Assembly (NCBI RefSeq): GCF_019702945.1
Contig: NZ_AP024749.1
Coordinates: 124,001-188,000 of the forward strand
Length of the DNA: 64,000 bases
Reading direction: 5' to 3'
Origin: Flavobacterium okayamense
Lineage (GTDB): Bacteria > Bacteroidota > Bacteroidia > Flavobacteriales > Flavobacteriaceae
This document shows positions 17,024 to 26,906 of this stretch, piece by piece. Position 1 is the stretch's first letter. Every line of letters starts with the position of its first letter. The position numbers and the translations under genes were made by a program. The notes under the pieces are model-generated. The model did no database searches, had not been told where the DNA came from, and saw nothing but the letters and a program-made list of their open reading frames with translations.

Positions 17024-17882
17024 TTTTCAGCACTGATTTTTTTAATTCTAAAAATGAATTAACTTCTTCATTATTTGGCTTAAGAACTGCTGTTCTTAAA
17101 TAAATGTTTTCCATTCCAAAAGTACTTAAAATAAAAACTATTAAGCATTTGAACCATGCAAATAATTTGAATTTGACTTTTTTTGAAAACGGAATTGGCA
17201 AATTACTAAATGAATCTATATCAACTAATATTGATTTGTAATATTTTCTAAATGAAAAGGAATTATCTCTATTGTAAGAATAAAATAGTTCAGGTGAAAA
17301 AGCATATTTTTTACCATATAAAATTCGTCTTAAAAAATCCAAATCTTCTGAAAACCTATAGTTAACATTATAATTTATTCCTTCAATATCTTTAACTCTT
17401 ATAATTGATGATGCGTGTGGCAATTGAACAAACTTTGAATAATCAATACAATTAAAAATTTTAAATTGCTCAAAAGTTTTAATAACCCCATAAATCTTAA
17501 AATTTTTATCAACTACAGCCATTGCACTAGACAATAGAGTAATATCTGGATTATTTTCCATGAAATTAAACTGAGTTTCCAGTTTGTTTGGAAAATACCA
17601 ATCGTCTGCATCTAACATGCACATATATTTGAAACCTAATTCCCTTACTTTTTCAAGTCCTTTTTGTCTAGCATAGCCTCTCCCTAAGTTTTGTTTTAAC
17701 CTAATTATTATTAATTTATCACAATCAATTTGGCTTATTTTTTCAAACGAATTATCTGTCGAACCATCATCAATAACAATTGCTTTCCAATTCTTGAATG
17801 TTTGATTTTGTAAAGAGGTAAAAGTGTTTAAAATACTTTTGCCATTGTTGTAAATTGGAATAATAATAGCTACACTATTCAT
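17016..17882 (-). CDS. GT2 family glycosyltransferase
   Basis: 288 residues. GT2 features: VAIIIPIYNNGKSIL, VIDDGSTDNSFEKI and the metal-binding MLDADDWYFPNKLETQ near residue 92. A hydrophobic stretch around 240-258 may associate with the membrane. Acts in assembly of the lipid-linked repeat unit. Located three bases downstream of the EpsG-like polymerase gene and overlapping the GT4 gene by 8 bases. Specificity unknown. Confidence 0.87.
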   Translation of the reverse strand: MNSVAIIIPIYNNGKSILNTFTSLQNQTFKNWKAIVIDDGSTDNSFEKISQIDCDKLIIIRLKQNLGRGYARQKGLEKVRELGFKYMCMLDADDWYFPNKLETQFNFMENNPDITLLSSAMAVVDKNFKIYGVIKTFEQFKIFNCIDYSKFVQLPHASSIIRVKDIEGINYNVNYRFSEDLDFLRRILYGKKYAFSPELFYSYNRDNSFSFRKYYKSILVDIDSFSNLPIPFSKKVKFKLFAWFKCLIVFILSTFGMENIYLRTAVLKPNNEEVNSFLELKKSVLKSG

Positions 17883-17885
17883 AAA

Positions 17886-18986
17886 TTATTTAAAAAATAT
17901 TAATAATGTAAATGTTAGACTTCCTAAAACTAATAAACCTATAAATAGATTTTGCTTTTTTACTAAGTTTTCATTTTTAATCAAGGGATAAACTAATACT
18001 AGTGGCATTATGAACCATGATAAATAAGCAATTCTATTTGTGAAAGCAGCATATATTAATAAAACCCAAATTGCATTTGCTATAATGTATGTATTAACTA
18101 TTCTATTGTAGAAAATATCATTAAAGCCTTTTTTATATTTATAATAGTATGCCAATAAAATTGCAATTCCACTGTATATAATAAGATCAAGTCTATATCT
18201 TCTATCTATAAACTCACCATCAATTTCATCAGAAAAATAAGTATCTACCCTTTTATCTTCTAAAATTTGAGAGTTTAATAAAAAATCACTCATAAAAGTT
18301 TCAACTTGACTACCAAAAACATAACTTACTATCACTAATACAATCCAGATTCTAATTAAAAAAATTGTATTTGTAGCTTTCATAGCAATTAAAAATGCTA
18401 AAAAAGGCAATATCATAGATTTGTGAAATGACAACGACAAAATTATAAAACTATACATTAACCATTTTTTTTCATAAAAATAAATTCCTAATAAAAAAAT
18501 AGAAGTTGCCAAACCATTTCGAACTCCGTTAATACCAAAAGACCAAAATGACATTGATGAAACAAACATTATAAAAGCAAAAAGAGAATATTTATCTAAG
18601 TACTTTTTACAAACTAAATAAATAGGTATTACGTATAACAATGCACAAACTACATAAAAAATATAAATATTTAAATACTCTTTTGAGAAAAGCATCAATA
18701 AATAAAATCCATAATCACTTTTTATTCCATAAATTGGGTCATCAATGAAATTAAAAAATACATTTGTGTATTGACTTGTATCTCCCAAATATCTCCAATT
18801 CCCGAATGGGTCTCTTAAACCAATAAAAAGTATTGTGGTGAGTACTAAAAGTACACTTGTAACTTTTAAATTAATAGTTGGAAACGATTCTAAATTTGGT
18901 TTAACAAAAAGTGGAAAAATTCCAAGTAAAATAATAGTACTCAGTATAAAATAATAAACAATCGAATATATTTCTACGGGTATCAA
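17886..18986 (-). CDS. EpsG-like / Wzy-type polysaccharide polymerase
   Basis: 366 residues with about ten hydrophobic helices. The stretch FIGLRDPFGNWRYLGDTSQY in the loop after the second or third helix matches the EpsG family pattern (GLRxx...GxDTxxY). The family polymerises flipped repeat units at the periplasmic face. It is the only polymerase candidate in the window and lies with Wzx, Wza and Wzc genes in the same locus, so it is the likely Wzy. The start is a TTG whose last two bases overlap the TGA of the GT4 gene (TTGA); no ATG is present near the first helix. Confidence 0.8.
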   Translation of the reverse strand: MIPVEIYSIVYYFILSTIILLGIFPLFVKPNLESFPTINLKVTSVLLVLTTILFIGLRDPFGNWRYLGDTSQYTNVFFNFIDDPIYGIKSDYGFYLLMLFSKEYLNIYIFYVVCALLYVIPIYLVCKKYLDKYSLFAFIMFVSSMSFWSFGINGVRNGLATSIFLLGIYFYEKKWLMYSFIILSLSFHKSMILPFLAFLIAMKATNTIFLIRIWIVLVIVSYVFGSQVETFMSDFLLNSQILEDKRVDTYFSDEIDGEFIDRRYRLDLIIYSGIAILLAYYYKYKKGFNDIFYNRIVNTYIIANAIWVLLIYAAFTNRIAYLSWFIMPLVLVYPLIKNENLVKKQNLFIGLLVLGSLTFTLLIFFK

Positions 18987-20098
18987 TTTGTAATTATTTT
19001 AAATAATTTTTCGTTATAATGTTTCCAATTTGCTTTTTGAATTATTCTTTTTCTTGCTTTCAGTCCTTCATTTTTAACTAATTCTTGATTTTGAATTAAA
19101 TTAATAAATAAATCTGCTAACATTTGTTCATTATCTTGTTCAATTAACCAGCCACCATTACCTTCTTCAATTGCATCAGGTATTCCTCCTGAACGAACTC
19201 CAATTACTGGAATTCCACAAGATTGGGCTTCTAGAAAAACTAATCCAAAGCCCTCAACAGAAGTTGAATTTTCTAATTCACGTGTGCAAAGTACAAAAAT
19301 ATCATTTGTATTATAAAAAGCAGGTAATTCTAAATCGGGAATAAAATCATGAAAAGTTACATTATTTTCAATTCCTAAGACTTTTACCAACTGCTTTAAA
19401 TTTTCCAAATAATCACCAGTACCCCCAATATTCCATTGAATTTTATTTTTAAAATCAATCGGTAAGTTTGCAATTGTTCTTGCAATAAAGTCGTATCCTT
19501 TAAATTTTAAAATTCTAGAAACTGAAGCAATTTTCAAAATGTCTTTGTTTTCCTTAAGAACTTCATTTGGTTTGAAAAAATCTTCATTTACACCAAGCGG
19601 CAAGGCAATTACATTTCCTTTTTTATTTATTTTTTCGATTAACTTTTTGGTATAATTACTATTTGCAATATTCATTTTAGCTCTACCTAAAACCCATTTT
19701 GCATAAATAGGTAACCAAAAGTACTTTCTAAATTTTGAAATACCACTTAAAAACTCTGTCCCATGACCAAGAATATAAATATTTTTAAAACCAGCTAAAA
19801 TCGAAAGTGCTGCTTCTGGATGCCATACACCACATAAAATTGTATATTCCTCTTTATTCTTAATATTTTGCAAATAGGAGAATGCTACTCTTTCACATTT
19901 AATTCTTTTCTGAGGTAGTTCAATAACTTGAACTTTATCAAAATTATATGGTTTGTTTTCACCTATTTTAATTCTTGTCAAAACTATAACATGTTCAAAA
20001 TTAATTTGCTGCCCAACAGCAATTTCTTGACATAATCTAGCGATACCACCATTTGATGGCGGAAAATCATAAGAAAATATTATTAATGTTTTGTTCAT
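18983..20098 (-). CDS. GT4 family glycosyltransferase
   Basis: 371 residues, GT-B fold. N-terminal FSYDFPPSNGGIARL is the glycine-rich GT4 start; the C-terminal domain has SVSRILKFKGYDF (donor phosphate binding) and the EX7E motif in SVEGFGLVFLEAQSCGIPV. Glycosyltransferase of the polysaccharide repeat unit. It starts directly at the stop of the acyltransferase gene and overlaps the polymerase start by 4 bases. Donor sugar unknown. Confidence 0.89.
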   Translation of the reverse strand: MNKTLIIFSYDFPPSNGGIARLCQEIAVGQQINFEHVIVLTRIKIGENKPYNFDKVQVIELPQKRIKCERVAFSYLQNIKNKEEYTILCGVWHPEAALSILAGFKNIYILGHGTEFLSGISKFRKYFWLPIYAKWVLGRAKMNIANSNYTKKLIEKINKKGNVIALPLGVNEDFFKPNEVLKENKDILKIASVSRILKFKGYDFIARTIANLPIDFKNKIQWNIGGTGDYLENLKQLVKVLGIENNVTFHDFIPDLELPAFYNTNDIFVLCTRELENSTSVEGFGLVFLEAQSCGIPVIGVRSGGIPDAIEEGNGGWLIEQDNEQMLADLFINLIQNQELVKNEGLKARKRIIQKANWKHYNEKLFKIITN

Positions 20099-21034
20099 TT
20101 ATTTTCCTTCTAAAATAGGAAGGTATTTTTTTATTAGAATAATTGGGAAATATAATATAGGTATTAAAATTAATGAGGTAAGAAATCCATTGTCAACTCC
20201 AAACTTTAATAAAATAAACCTTGCAATAAACAGAAATTTCAAATGTAAACACATAATTAACAACGAGTTTTCTCCTAACCATTGCAATATTTTATTCTTT
20301 TGCAATAATCTACTTAAAAACAAAGAGGCTAAAATCAATAAAAGCGAAGCCGAATAGAATATAAAAGGATTACCAATTAGATTTACTCTTAGATCAGGCT
20401 TTAAAACATTCAAACTAACTAAATATATTCCAATAATCGATAAAGGTATAAACATCCAGTTCTTAAAATAATTGCCTACAATTAAGTAATACTGCTTGAA
20501 ATAATTTCCTAAAATAAAAAATGGCAACGATAACAAGACCGAAATTAAATGAAATGGTAAAATTTTTGTCTCATCATTACTAAAATACAATCCAACTATG
20601 ACGAAAGCAATTATTAAAAATCTCATTTTAATTAATAAAAGATAGATAAAATTTAACAAAAATAATGCAGGTAAAAACCACAAAACTATATTCCAGCTTA
20701 AATAAAATCCATCAGAAACACCTAAAAATGTTCCATAAAAAAAATCAAAAAAATTAAATTTTGAATTATTATAATTAGGTATAAAATAAATTAAAAAAGA
20801 AAGAAAACTAAAAAGTGCGTAGGGAATTAAAATACGCTTACCTTTTTTAACTAAAAAATCTTTCAATGTTGTTTCTTTAAAGAAAAAACCGGAAATAAAA
20901 AAAAATAACGGCATGTGAAAACTAAAAATTACGTTAATAATATTTCCATTTACACTTCCAGCATGACCTAGAATTACTAAAAAAATCCCTATTCCCTTTA
21001 AAATATTAAACTCGTTAAAAATAATCTTTCCCAT
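20099..21034 (-). CDS. Acyltransferase family 3 membrane protein
   Basis: 311 residues with about ten membrane helices. The N-terminal NEFNILKGIGIFLVILGHAG carries the conserved His of the AT3 family, and FFFISGFFFKE matches the usual second motif. Such proteins (OafA, WecH, NolL types) move acetyl or other acyl groups onto glycans or lipid-linked sugars across the membrane. One of two AT3 genes in the operon, implying two different acyl decorations. It lacks the SGNH domain seen in longer relatives. Confidence 0.86.
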   Translation of the reverse strand: MGKIIFNEFNILKGIGIFLVILGHAGSVNGNIINVIFSFHMPLFFFISGFFFKETTLKDFLVKKGKRILIPYALFSFLSFLIYFIPNYNNSKFNFFDFFYGTFLGVSDGFYLSWNIVLWFLPALFLLNFIYLLLIKMRFLIIAFVIVGLYFSNDETKILPFHLISVLLSLPFFILGNYFKQYYLIVGNYFKNWMFIPLSIIGIYLVSLNVLKPDLRVNLIGNPFIFYSASLLLILASLFLSRLLQKNKILQWLGENSLLIMCLHLKFLFIARFILLKFGVDNGFLTSLILIPILYFPIILIKKYLPILEGK

Positions 21035-21044
21035 AAATAAAAGA

Positions 21045-21929
21045 TTAATATTTAGTACATCTAACTTTCATTTTACCAACAGTTATTCCTTCATTAAAAG
21101 AAGTTATAAATTGTTTAAATAGACTTATCTTCTTATAAGAAAAAGCATAAGCACTAACTAATTTGATTAGATAAATAATTGAAGTAATTTTATAAAAACC
21201 TTTTACATGTCTACTAATAATCAAAGAACGATTTCTAACCAAAGACCCAATATATTTTTTAATATCAGGAACACGGCACCCACCTGTTTCAGCAGCTAAA
21301 TGATAAACTGAAGCTTTCGAATGAAACATTATTTTATATCCTTCTTTTTTAACACGCAAACAAAAATCTGTTTCTTCATATAAAGCAGCTCCCTTAGTAA
21401 GATTTTCATCAATTCCATTAACTTTTAACAATACTTCTTTTTTGGTTGAAAAATTACATCCCTTTCCATGATCAGTCTCAAATGTTCCTTCAAGATGAAA
21501 GCCTGCTAAAGGATTCGCAGTCCATTTATCAAAGTTCCCCGTTTTTTTTCCAGAATTTGGATTATTCTTCTCAATAACTTGCCCTCCAACTACACCAACA
21601 GAATTATCTTTTAAAGCAGAAAAGTGTTCTTTTAAAAGATTCTCTTTACAACTAATGTCATCGTCAACATATAAAATATAATCATATTTTGCATTTTGCC
21701 AACCAAAATTTCTAGCTTCAGGTAAACCTTTAAAAAAAGTAATATGATGATAACTGCAAAAAGTATAATCATTGCAAAAATTTAGCACCTCAAGATCAAA
21801 TTGACTAGACTGATCGACTATAATTATCTCAAATGGAAAATCACATTTTTGAACAACCAAATCTTTGAGTGAATTCAGTAAAAATTCAGTTCTATGTAAT
21901 GTTGGTATTATGACTGATATCCCTGTCAT
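21045..21929 (-). CDS. GT2 family glycosyltransferase
   Basis: 294 residues. Motifs: ISVIIPTLHRTEFLL, IIVDQSS, the DXD region LYVDDDISCKENLL near residue 92 and the acceptor-site ETDFCLRVKKEGYKI, as in rhamnosyl- and related GT2 enzymes. KGAALYEETDF fits the ED/EED catalytic-base motif. It overlaps the upstream AT3 gene by 4 bases (ATGA) and is followed 10 bases later by the other AT3 gene. Specificity unknown. Confidence 0.88.
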   Translation of the reverse strand: MTGISVIIPTLHRTEFLLNSLKDLVVQKCDFPFEIIIVDQSSQFDLEVLNFCNDYTFCSYHHITFFKGLPEARNFGWQNAKYDYILYVDDDISCKENLLKEHFSALKDNSVGVVGGQVIEKNNPNSGKKTGNFDKWTANPLAGFHLEGTFETDHGKGCNFSTKKEVLLKVNGIDENLTKGAALYEETDFCLRVKKEGYKIMFHSKASVYHLAAETGGCRVPDIKKYIGSLVRNRSLIISRHVKGFYKITSIIYLIKLVSAYAFSYKKISLFKQFITSFNEGITVGKMKVRCTKY

Positions 21930-22969
21930 TGAAATTTATTTAATAGGTATTTTTTAAGGCGGTCCAAATATACGGCTTCAAATTTGAAAACTATAATTGT
22001 TGCTAAGAGAATAGAAATTAAAATTGGAATTAATATAATTATTTGATAATCAAACTTTAATGTTTGTATTAGATAAAATAAAACTATATAACCAATGTTC
22101 TGATGTATTAGATATAATGGATAAGAAATTTTACCTAAAAATAATAACACTTTGTTTTTACCTAAAAACTTTAATTTTTGATAGGCTACTAAATAAAAAA
22201 TAATAAAGAAAAGTGTTGCTACAATACATTCAACAATATTCGATTTTGATTCTTCTTCAAACTTTGTTAATGTCAAGAAAAAATAAGCTAACAATGAAAA
22301 AACTATTAAAATGTGAGTACTCAATTTCATTTTCTCTAAATCATATTTCCATAACTTATAAAATAAAATTCCAGCAAAAAATAATGGACTCCATTTTAAA
22401 TTAAATATAACTCCCAACATAAAAACACTTATATCATTAGGAATACAAATAATTGAAATCAGAACCCATAAAAAGCCAATTAATTTTATATGAGTTAGCC
22501 ATTTCAATTTGAATAACAATAATATAAAACCATAGAATAAAAGTTCCACAGCTAATGACCAATAAACCCCATCAATATGCTTGGTGTGAAAAATTGGATT
22601 TACCACGTCTTGAATCATAGTTAAATTGACAAGAAAATCTTTTGAAGAAAATTGCATTTTAGGTAATCCAAAAAAAAGTATTGCACTTGTTGTAATTAAG
22701 ATTGATAACCAATAGGTTGGAAATAATCGAACAAAACGTTTTATTATAAATTCTTTACTTGATTTGACTTGCTCGATAGTCATAAAAATAACAAAGCCAC
22801 TTATTAGAAAAAACAATTCTACTCCAAGGTAACCATATTTAAATTCAAATTTGAAGCTTTCAGGAACACCATAATCAATTGAAAAAATGGTTGTATAATG
22901 CCTTAAAACAACTGCTAATGCTGCTAATCCTCGTAATGCATCTAAACTATCAATCCTTTTTTTTTCCAT
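21926..22969 (-). CDS. Acyltransferase family 3 (OafA-like) membrane protein
   Basis: 347 residues. RIDSLDALRGLAALAVVLRH near residues 5-24 is the hallmark OafA/AT3 start with its conserved RG and His, and ELFFLISGFVIFMT follows. About ten helices fill the rest. Probably O-acylates the glycan. Closer to classical OafA than the AT3 at 20.1 kb, so the two are probably not redundant. Its ATG overlaps the stop of the upstream glycosyltransferase by one base (TAATG). Confidence 0.9.
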   Translation of the reverse strand: MEKKRIDSLDALRGLAALAVVLRHYTTIFSIDYGVPESFKFEFKYGYLGVELFFLISGFVIFMTIEQVKSSKEFIIKRFVRLFPTYWLSILITTSAILFFGLPKMQFSSKDFLVNLTMIQDVVNPIFHTKHIDGVYWSLAVELLFYGFILLLFKLKWLTHIKLIGFLWVLISIICIPNDISVFMLGVIFNLKWSPLFFAGILFYKLWKYDLEKMKLSTHILIVFSLLAYFFLTLTKFEEESKSNIVECIVATLFFIIFYLVAYQKLKFLGKNKVLLFLGKISYPLYLIHQNIGYIVLFYLIQTLKFDYQIIILIPILISILLATIIVFKFEAVYLDRLKKYLLNKFQ

Positions 22970-24285
22970 TATAGATTAGATATGATTTTTATAAAGCTTT
23001 TCGTTTGTGAAGTAGCTAAATAACTAGAACAAAACTCAATATTTGGTTTAGTTTCAGATTTTTTAAAAAAATTAGTTAAGATTACTAAATCTTGATCTAT
23101 ATCGTTTGTTAGAAAAACTCCTAAATTTGCCTTTGTAAGTTGGGTTTTTGCTTCGCTAATTTCTGGTACTAATGCAATTACTGTTTTTTTTAAAGCTATA
23201 TAATCTACCATTTTAGCAAAAGAGCACCACCATCTTCCTTCTGAAATCAGTAAGCAGGCTTTTGCTTTTACAATTTCTTTATATAATTCCTTTTGTGGCA
23301 AATGGTCTAAAAAATCAACATCTTCTAATGATTTTATATTATCTACATTTTCTTTAATAATCTTATAATTGATCTCTTTATTACCAATTATTTTTAATTT
23401 GATTTTGAAATTTGATTTTGAATTGTATTGAGTAATTAAATCGAAAATATAAAATCCATTTTCGATTAAATATTCTCCTGAATAAAGAATTGTATCTTCT
23501 TCATTATCCGAATTAGACACCTGAAAATCATTATCTAAACCTGTAGGAATAAAATGAATTTTTTCAAAATATTCACCTTTAAATATATCGTGTAAAATAT
23601 TTTTATGAGCCAATGAAGCTGTAATTACAACATCAGATTTAGCAATAACATTATGCTTAATTTTTCTTTGTTTAAAGTAAACATGATCAATCCCTGAATG
23701 ATTTCTTAAAACTGTAGTTAATGGATCTCTAAAATCGGCAATCCATTTTACATTTGGATTTTGTTTTTTTATTTCTAAACCGATATTACCTGTTGTAAAT
23801 GGTGGCATGGTTGTATAAACAAAATGAATATTATTTTCTTTAATTAATTTATTAGCACTTTTAATTGCACTTTTTTTCCAAGTCCAAAATCTATCTGGTA
23901 CGTTAAGCCAATTTTCTAATAAAAAATTATAAGCCCTTTGTCTAATTGATAATTTTGATTTATAGTTAATTGAATTACTATTATCATTATCTTTAAAAAA
24001 ACCTTCTGCTTTTAAAGTTTTAAAAGTCCTATCTTTTCCTGACAACCACATATATAAACCACGAAAAGATGGTTCAATATACTTAGTACGATGAATTTCA
24101 ACACCTTCTAAATCCATTAACAAAGTTACATCTTCATTATAATTATAATTTGTATCTACAGTAATTACAATAGGCTTCCAACCCTCGCGCTTTAAATATT
24201 TAACCAATTTATGTGCTCTAAAAACAGCTGCATGTGTTTCAGGTGCAAAAAATGGTGTTATGATTAAAATATTTTTATTATGCAT
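22969..24285 (-). CDS. GT4-like glycosyltransferase
   Basis: 438 residues. N-terminal ILIITPFFAPETHAAVFRAH is a GT4-type start similar to WbuB-like and related enzymes; FADFRDPLT-type sequence (IADFRDPLTTVLR) and SLLISEGRWW-like sequence near the C-terminal donor domain support GT-B fold. The EX7E motif is less clear than in its neighbours, so the assignment is family-level. It overlaps the upstream GT4 gene by 8 bases. Acts on the lipid-linked oligosaccharide or on a glycan acceptor; sugar unknown. Confidence 0.78.
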   Translation of the reverse strand: MHNKNILIITPFFAPETHAAVFRAHKLVKYLKREGWKPIVITVDTNYNYNEDVTLLMDLEGVEIHRTKYIEPSFRGLYMWLSGKDRTFKTLKAEGFFKDNDNSNSINYKSKLSIRQRAYNFLLENWLNVPDRFWTWKKSAIKSANKLIKENNIHFVYTTMPPFTTGNIGLEIKKQNPNVKWIADFRDPLTTVLRNHSGIDHVYFKQRKIKHNVIAKSDVVITASLAHKNILHDIFKGEYFEKIHFIPTGLDNDFQVSNSDNEEDTILYSGEYLIENGFYIFDLITQYNSKSNFKIKLKIIGNKEINYKIIKENVDNIKSLEDVDFLDHLPQKELYKEIVKAKACLLISEGRWWCSFAKMVDYIALKKTVIALVPEISEAKTQLTKANLGVFLTNDIDQDLVILTNFFKKSETKPNIEFCSSYLATSQTKSFIKIISNL

Positions 24286-25384
24286 AATACAATTTGTAAA
24301 GTTCCTTAACGTACAGCTTTACATCATATTTTTTAACTTTTTCAATTGTACACTCTACCATTCTAAAATAAGAATCATTCAAAAGTAAAGCTTCCATTTT
24401 AATTGCCAATTGGTTTTCATCCAAATTTTCATAAACATACCCATCAACTCCATCTGAAACAATTTTTTGAATTCCGCCAGAATTTGGCACAATTGCTGGT
24501 AACCCACAAGCCATTGCTTCAATACAAACAATCCCAAATGGTTCATATGGTGCTGCATGCACAAAAGCAAAAGCGTGTGGTAAAATTTTAGGTATATCAT
24601 TTCGCATTCCTAAGAATTGAACCCTTGTTACAATTCCTAAATCAAAAGCTAGTTTTTCTAATTCTTTTTTTTGCTCCCCATCACCACAAACTATTAAACC
24701 TATATCATAGCCTTTTTCACAAAGGATTGCTGTTGCTTTAATAGAAACATCTACACGTTTATTGACTCCTTTTCCAAGAGTCCCAACGGTTATGAAATTA
24801 TACTTTGGTAGTTTTTGATCCAAAACCTTTTCCAAGTTTTTAACTTCAACAGGCTTAAATTTAGCTAAATCTATACAATTGTACATTACCTTTAATTTTG
24901 AATTTGCAATGTAATGTGTTGTATTTGTCCAACTTTTCAATTCGTCACTACATACTATAATTTTATCAAAAATAAATTGCGAAATGAAATTACTTATTCT
25001 AAAAAAAATAGAATTTAAATAAATATCCCCTTGTTCGAAACCGATACGATTTTTTACACCCACTAATTTAGCCGCAGTATTGGCTAATAATCTCGACCAT
25101 GTTAAATGCGTTTCTACAACTGTTGGGTTTTCATTTTTTATATATCGTATTAAAAGAGAGATGATTTTAAAATAAGATTTTTTATTAAAAAAATCTCTTA
25201 GATTTAAACATTCAACTTCAACACCAATCTCTCTAAATCTTTCACTCAACGAATCATCTTCAAATAGAACTACAACTTTTTGAATATCATTTGGATGCTG
25301 TACCAACATTTCTTTAACTATTGTTAAAAGATGTGTTTGTGCACCACCCATTTTTATTTCGTCTATAAAATGTAAAATTTTCAT
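24278..25384 (-). CDS. GT4 family glycosyltransferase
   Basis: 368 residues. Starts ILHFIDEIKMGGAQTHLLT, the GT4 glycine-rich acceptor-domain loop; the donor domain has TVGTLGKGVNKRVDV and the EX7E segment PYEPFGIVCIEAMACGLPA. Follows the Wzx gene with a one-base overlap, and overlaps the next glycosyltransferase by 8 bases. Part of the long polysaccharide operon. Sugar specificity unknown. Confidence 0.9.
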   Translation of the reverse strand: MKILHFIDEIKMGGAQTHLLTIVKEMLVQHPNDIQKVVVLFEDDSLSERFREIGVEVECLNLRDFFNKKSYFKIISLLIRYIKNENPTVVETHLTWSRLLANTAAKLVGVKNRIGFEQGDIYLNSIFFRISNFISQFIFDKIIVCSDELKSWTNTTHYIANSKLKVMYNCIDLAKFKPVEVKNLEKVLDQKLPKYNFITVGTLGKGVNKRVDVSIKATAILCEKGYDIGLIVCGDGEQKKELEKLAFDLGIVTRVQFLGMRNDIPKILPHAFAFVHAAPYEPFGIVCIEAMACGLPAIVPNSGGIQKIVSDGVDGYVYENLDENQLAIKMEALLLNDSYFRMVECTIEKVKKYDVKLYVKELYKLYYA

Positions 25385-26871
25385 TATAATCCTTTAGAAA
25401 TTAGTTTTCTTTCTTCGCCATCAATCACAAAATACATTGTAAAAAAGAATATACAACTGAACAATCCATTTTTAATTAAAAAGACAAACCAAGTATTTGA
25501 AGTAAACTGTTGATTAATATAATAAGAAACAAGCATTACAATTATAAAAGCCAAAGTAAACTTAAATAAAGCCTTTATGAAAAATTTTGGCATATTTAAT
25601 TTTAATTTAGATTGATAATAAAAATTCATTACAACTTGTAATAAAAAAACAGCAGAAACTAATCCAGTAATCATACCGTACATACCATATTGCTTAGACA
25701 AAAAATAACCCAAAATTGCGCCAATTATACTAAATAATAAAAAGTTTAACGATTTAAAACGCAACATTTTTTTAGCATCTAAAATGGCATGAGAATAGCC
25801 TTGAGCAATTGGAATTATATAAACTGCCATTATAGATAATGCAATCCAATATGCTGGTAAATATAATTCACCAATCCAAAGTTTAATAAAATCTTGCCCT
25901 GTTAGTAAGAATGCTCCAAACACATAAATTAGAAGAATATAAGAAATTCTTCCTACTTTAATCATTTGGTCTGTTAAAACTTCATTTGATGCATTATTGT
26001 AAACTGCTTGAACTGCCTTTGGTAATAATAAATTATTTATAATATTTCCAAATGTTGTAAAATACACGCCAAGCATAACACCAACACCAAAAACAGCTAC
26101 AATAGTTGTGTTTGTTGTTGAACCTAAAATTACTTGTCCTGTTCTCCATTGAAATTGGTAAACTAAAGCAAAGAGAAAAATCCAAAATGAATATTTAAAA
26201 ATCTCTTTTACAAATGAAAAATCCCAATTATGTAGCTTAATTTTAATTTTTAATTTCGAAAATGAATACCAAATTGTAACTAAAATAAAAACCATATTAA
26301 TTATTGTATCTAAAACAACAACTCCAATAGAATCAGAACCGTAATGCAATATAAAAACTAATGTAATCGTTCTTATTATGACTTTTAATATAGATAAAAT
26401 TCGGGGAAATATAAATTTTTCATAGCCTGAACAAATACCCGTAAATGCACCTCCTGGTAAAGTAAAAGCTATATTAAAAACTAAAATAATAAGCATAATT
26501 TTGGCTTTATGTAATTCTTCTACTGAAAGTGATTTTGAAAAAAAATAATCAATATTGAAATAAAACAAAGCTCCAAATACTGCTAACAATACAGCAATAG
26601 CACAATAAATAATTAAACTAGTTGCTAAGAAATTTTCTTGGGCTCTTTCATCTTTTTGTACTCGATATTGTGCTACATAACGAATGATTGCATTGTTGAG
26701 TCCTAAATCGAGAACAGATAAATATCCTACAAAAGCACCAATAAGCGTATACAAACCATACTCTTGGTTGCCTAAAGAACGAATAACATAAGGCGTTACA
26801 AGAATTCCTGTTAAATTAGTTAGACCTAAATTAACATAAGAGAGTAAAGCTGCAAACTTATGTTCTTTCAC
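25384..26871 (-). CDS. wzx: Lipid-linked oligosaccharide flippase (Wzx-like)
   Basis: 495 residues with about 12-14 membrane helices, matching the polysaccharide transporter/MOP family. The start YVNLGLTNLTGILVTPYVIR and GLYTLIGAFVGYLSVLDLG are typical of Wzx and related O-antigen translocases. It flips undecaprenyl-linked repeat units to the periplasm for polymerisation. The start codon is GTG at 26871, 35 bases after the stop of cysN; no promoter or terminator stands out in that gap, so it is probably cotranscribed with the sulfate-activation genes. Confidence 0.92.
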   Translation of the reverse strand: MKEHKFAALLSYVNLGLTNLTGILVTPYVIRSLGNQEYGLYTLIGAFVGYLSVLDLGLNNAIIRYVAQYRVQKDERAQENFLATSLIIYCAIAVLLAVFGALFYFNIDYFFSKSLSVEELHKAKIMLIILVFNIAFTLPGGAFTGICSGYEKFIFPRILSILKVIIRTITLVFILHYGSDSIGVVVLDTIINMVFILVTIWYSFSKLKIKIKLHNWDFSFVKEIFKYSFWIFLFALVYQFQWRTGQVILGSTTNTTIVAVFGVGVMLGVYFTTFGNIINNLLLPKAVQAVYNNASNEVLTDQMIKVGRISYILLIYVFGAFLLTGQDFIKLWIGELYLPAYWIALSIMAVYIIPIAQGYSHAILDAKKMLRFKSLNFLLFSIIGAILGYFLSKQYGMYGMITGLVSAVFLLQVVMNFYYQSKLKLNMPKFFIKALFKFTLAFIIVMLVSYYINQQFTSNTWFVFLIKNGLFSCIFFFTMYFVIDGEERKLISKGL

Positions 26872-26906
26872 AAATTAATTTCTTGAATTTTCTAAAAACA
26901 GAAAAA

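Noticed and set aside
24379..24600. Overlapping frames on both strands within the GT4 gene
   Set aside because: Low-complexity shadows; the GT4 frame carries the catalytic EX7E region in the same place.
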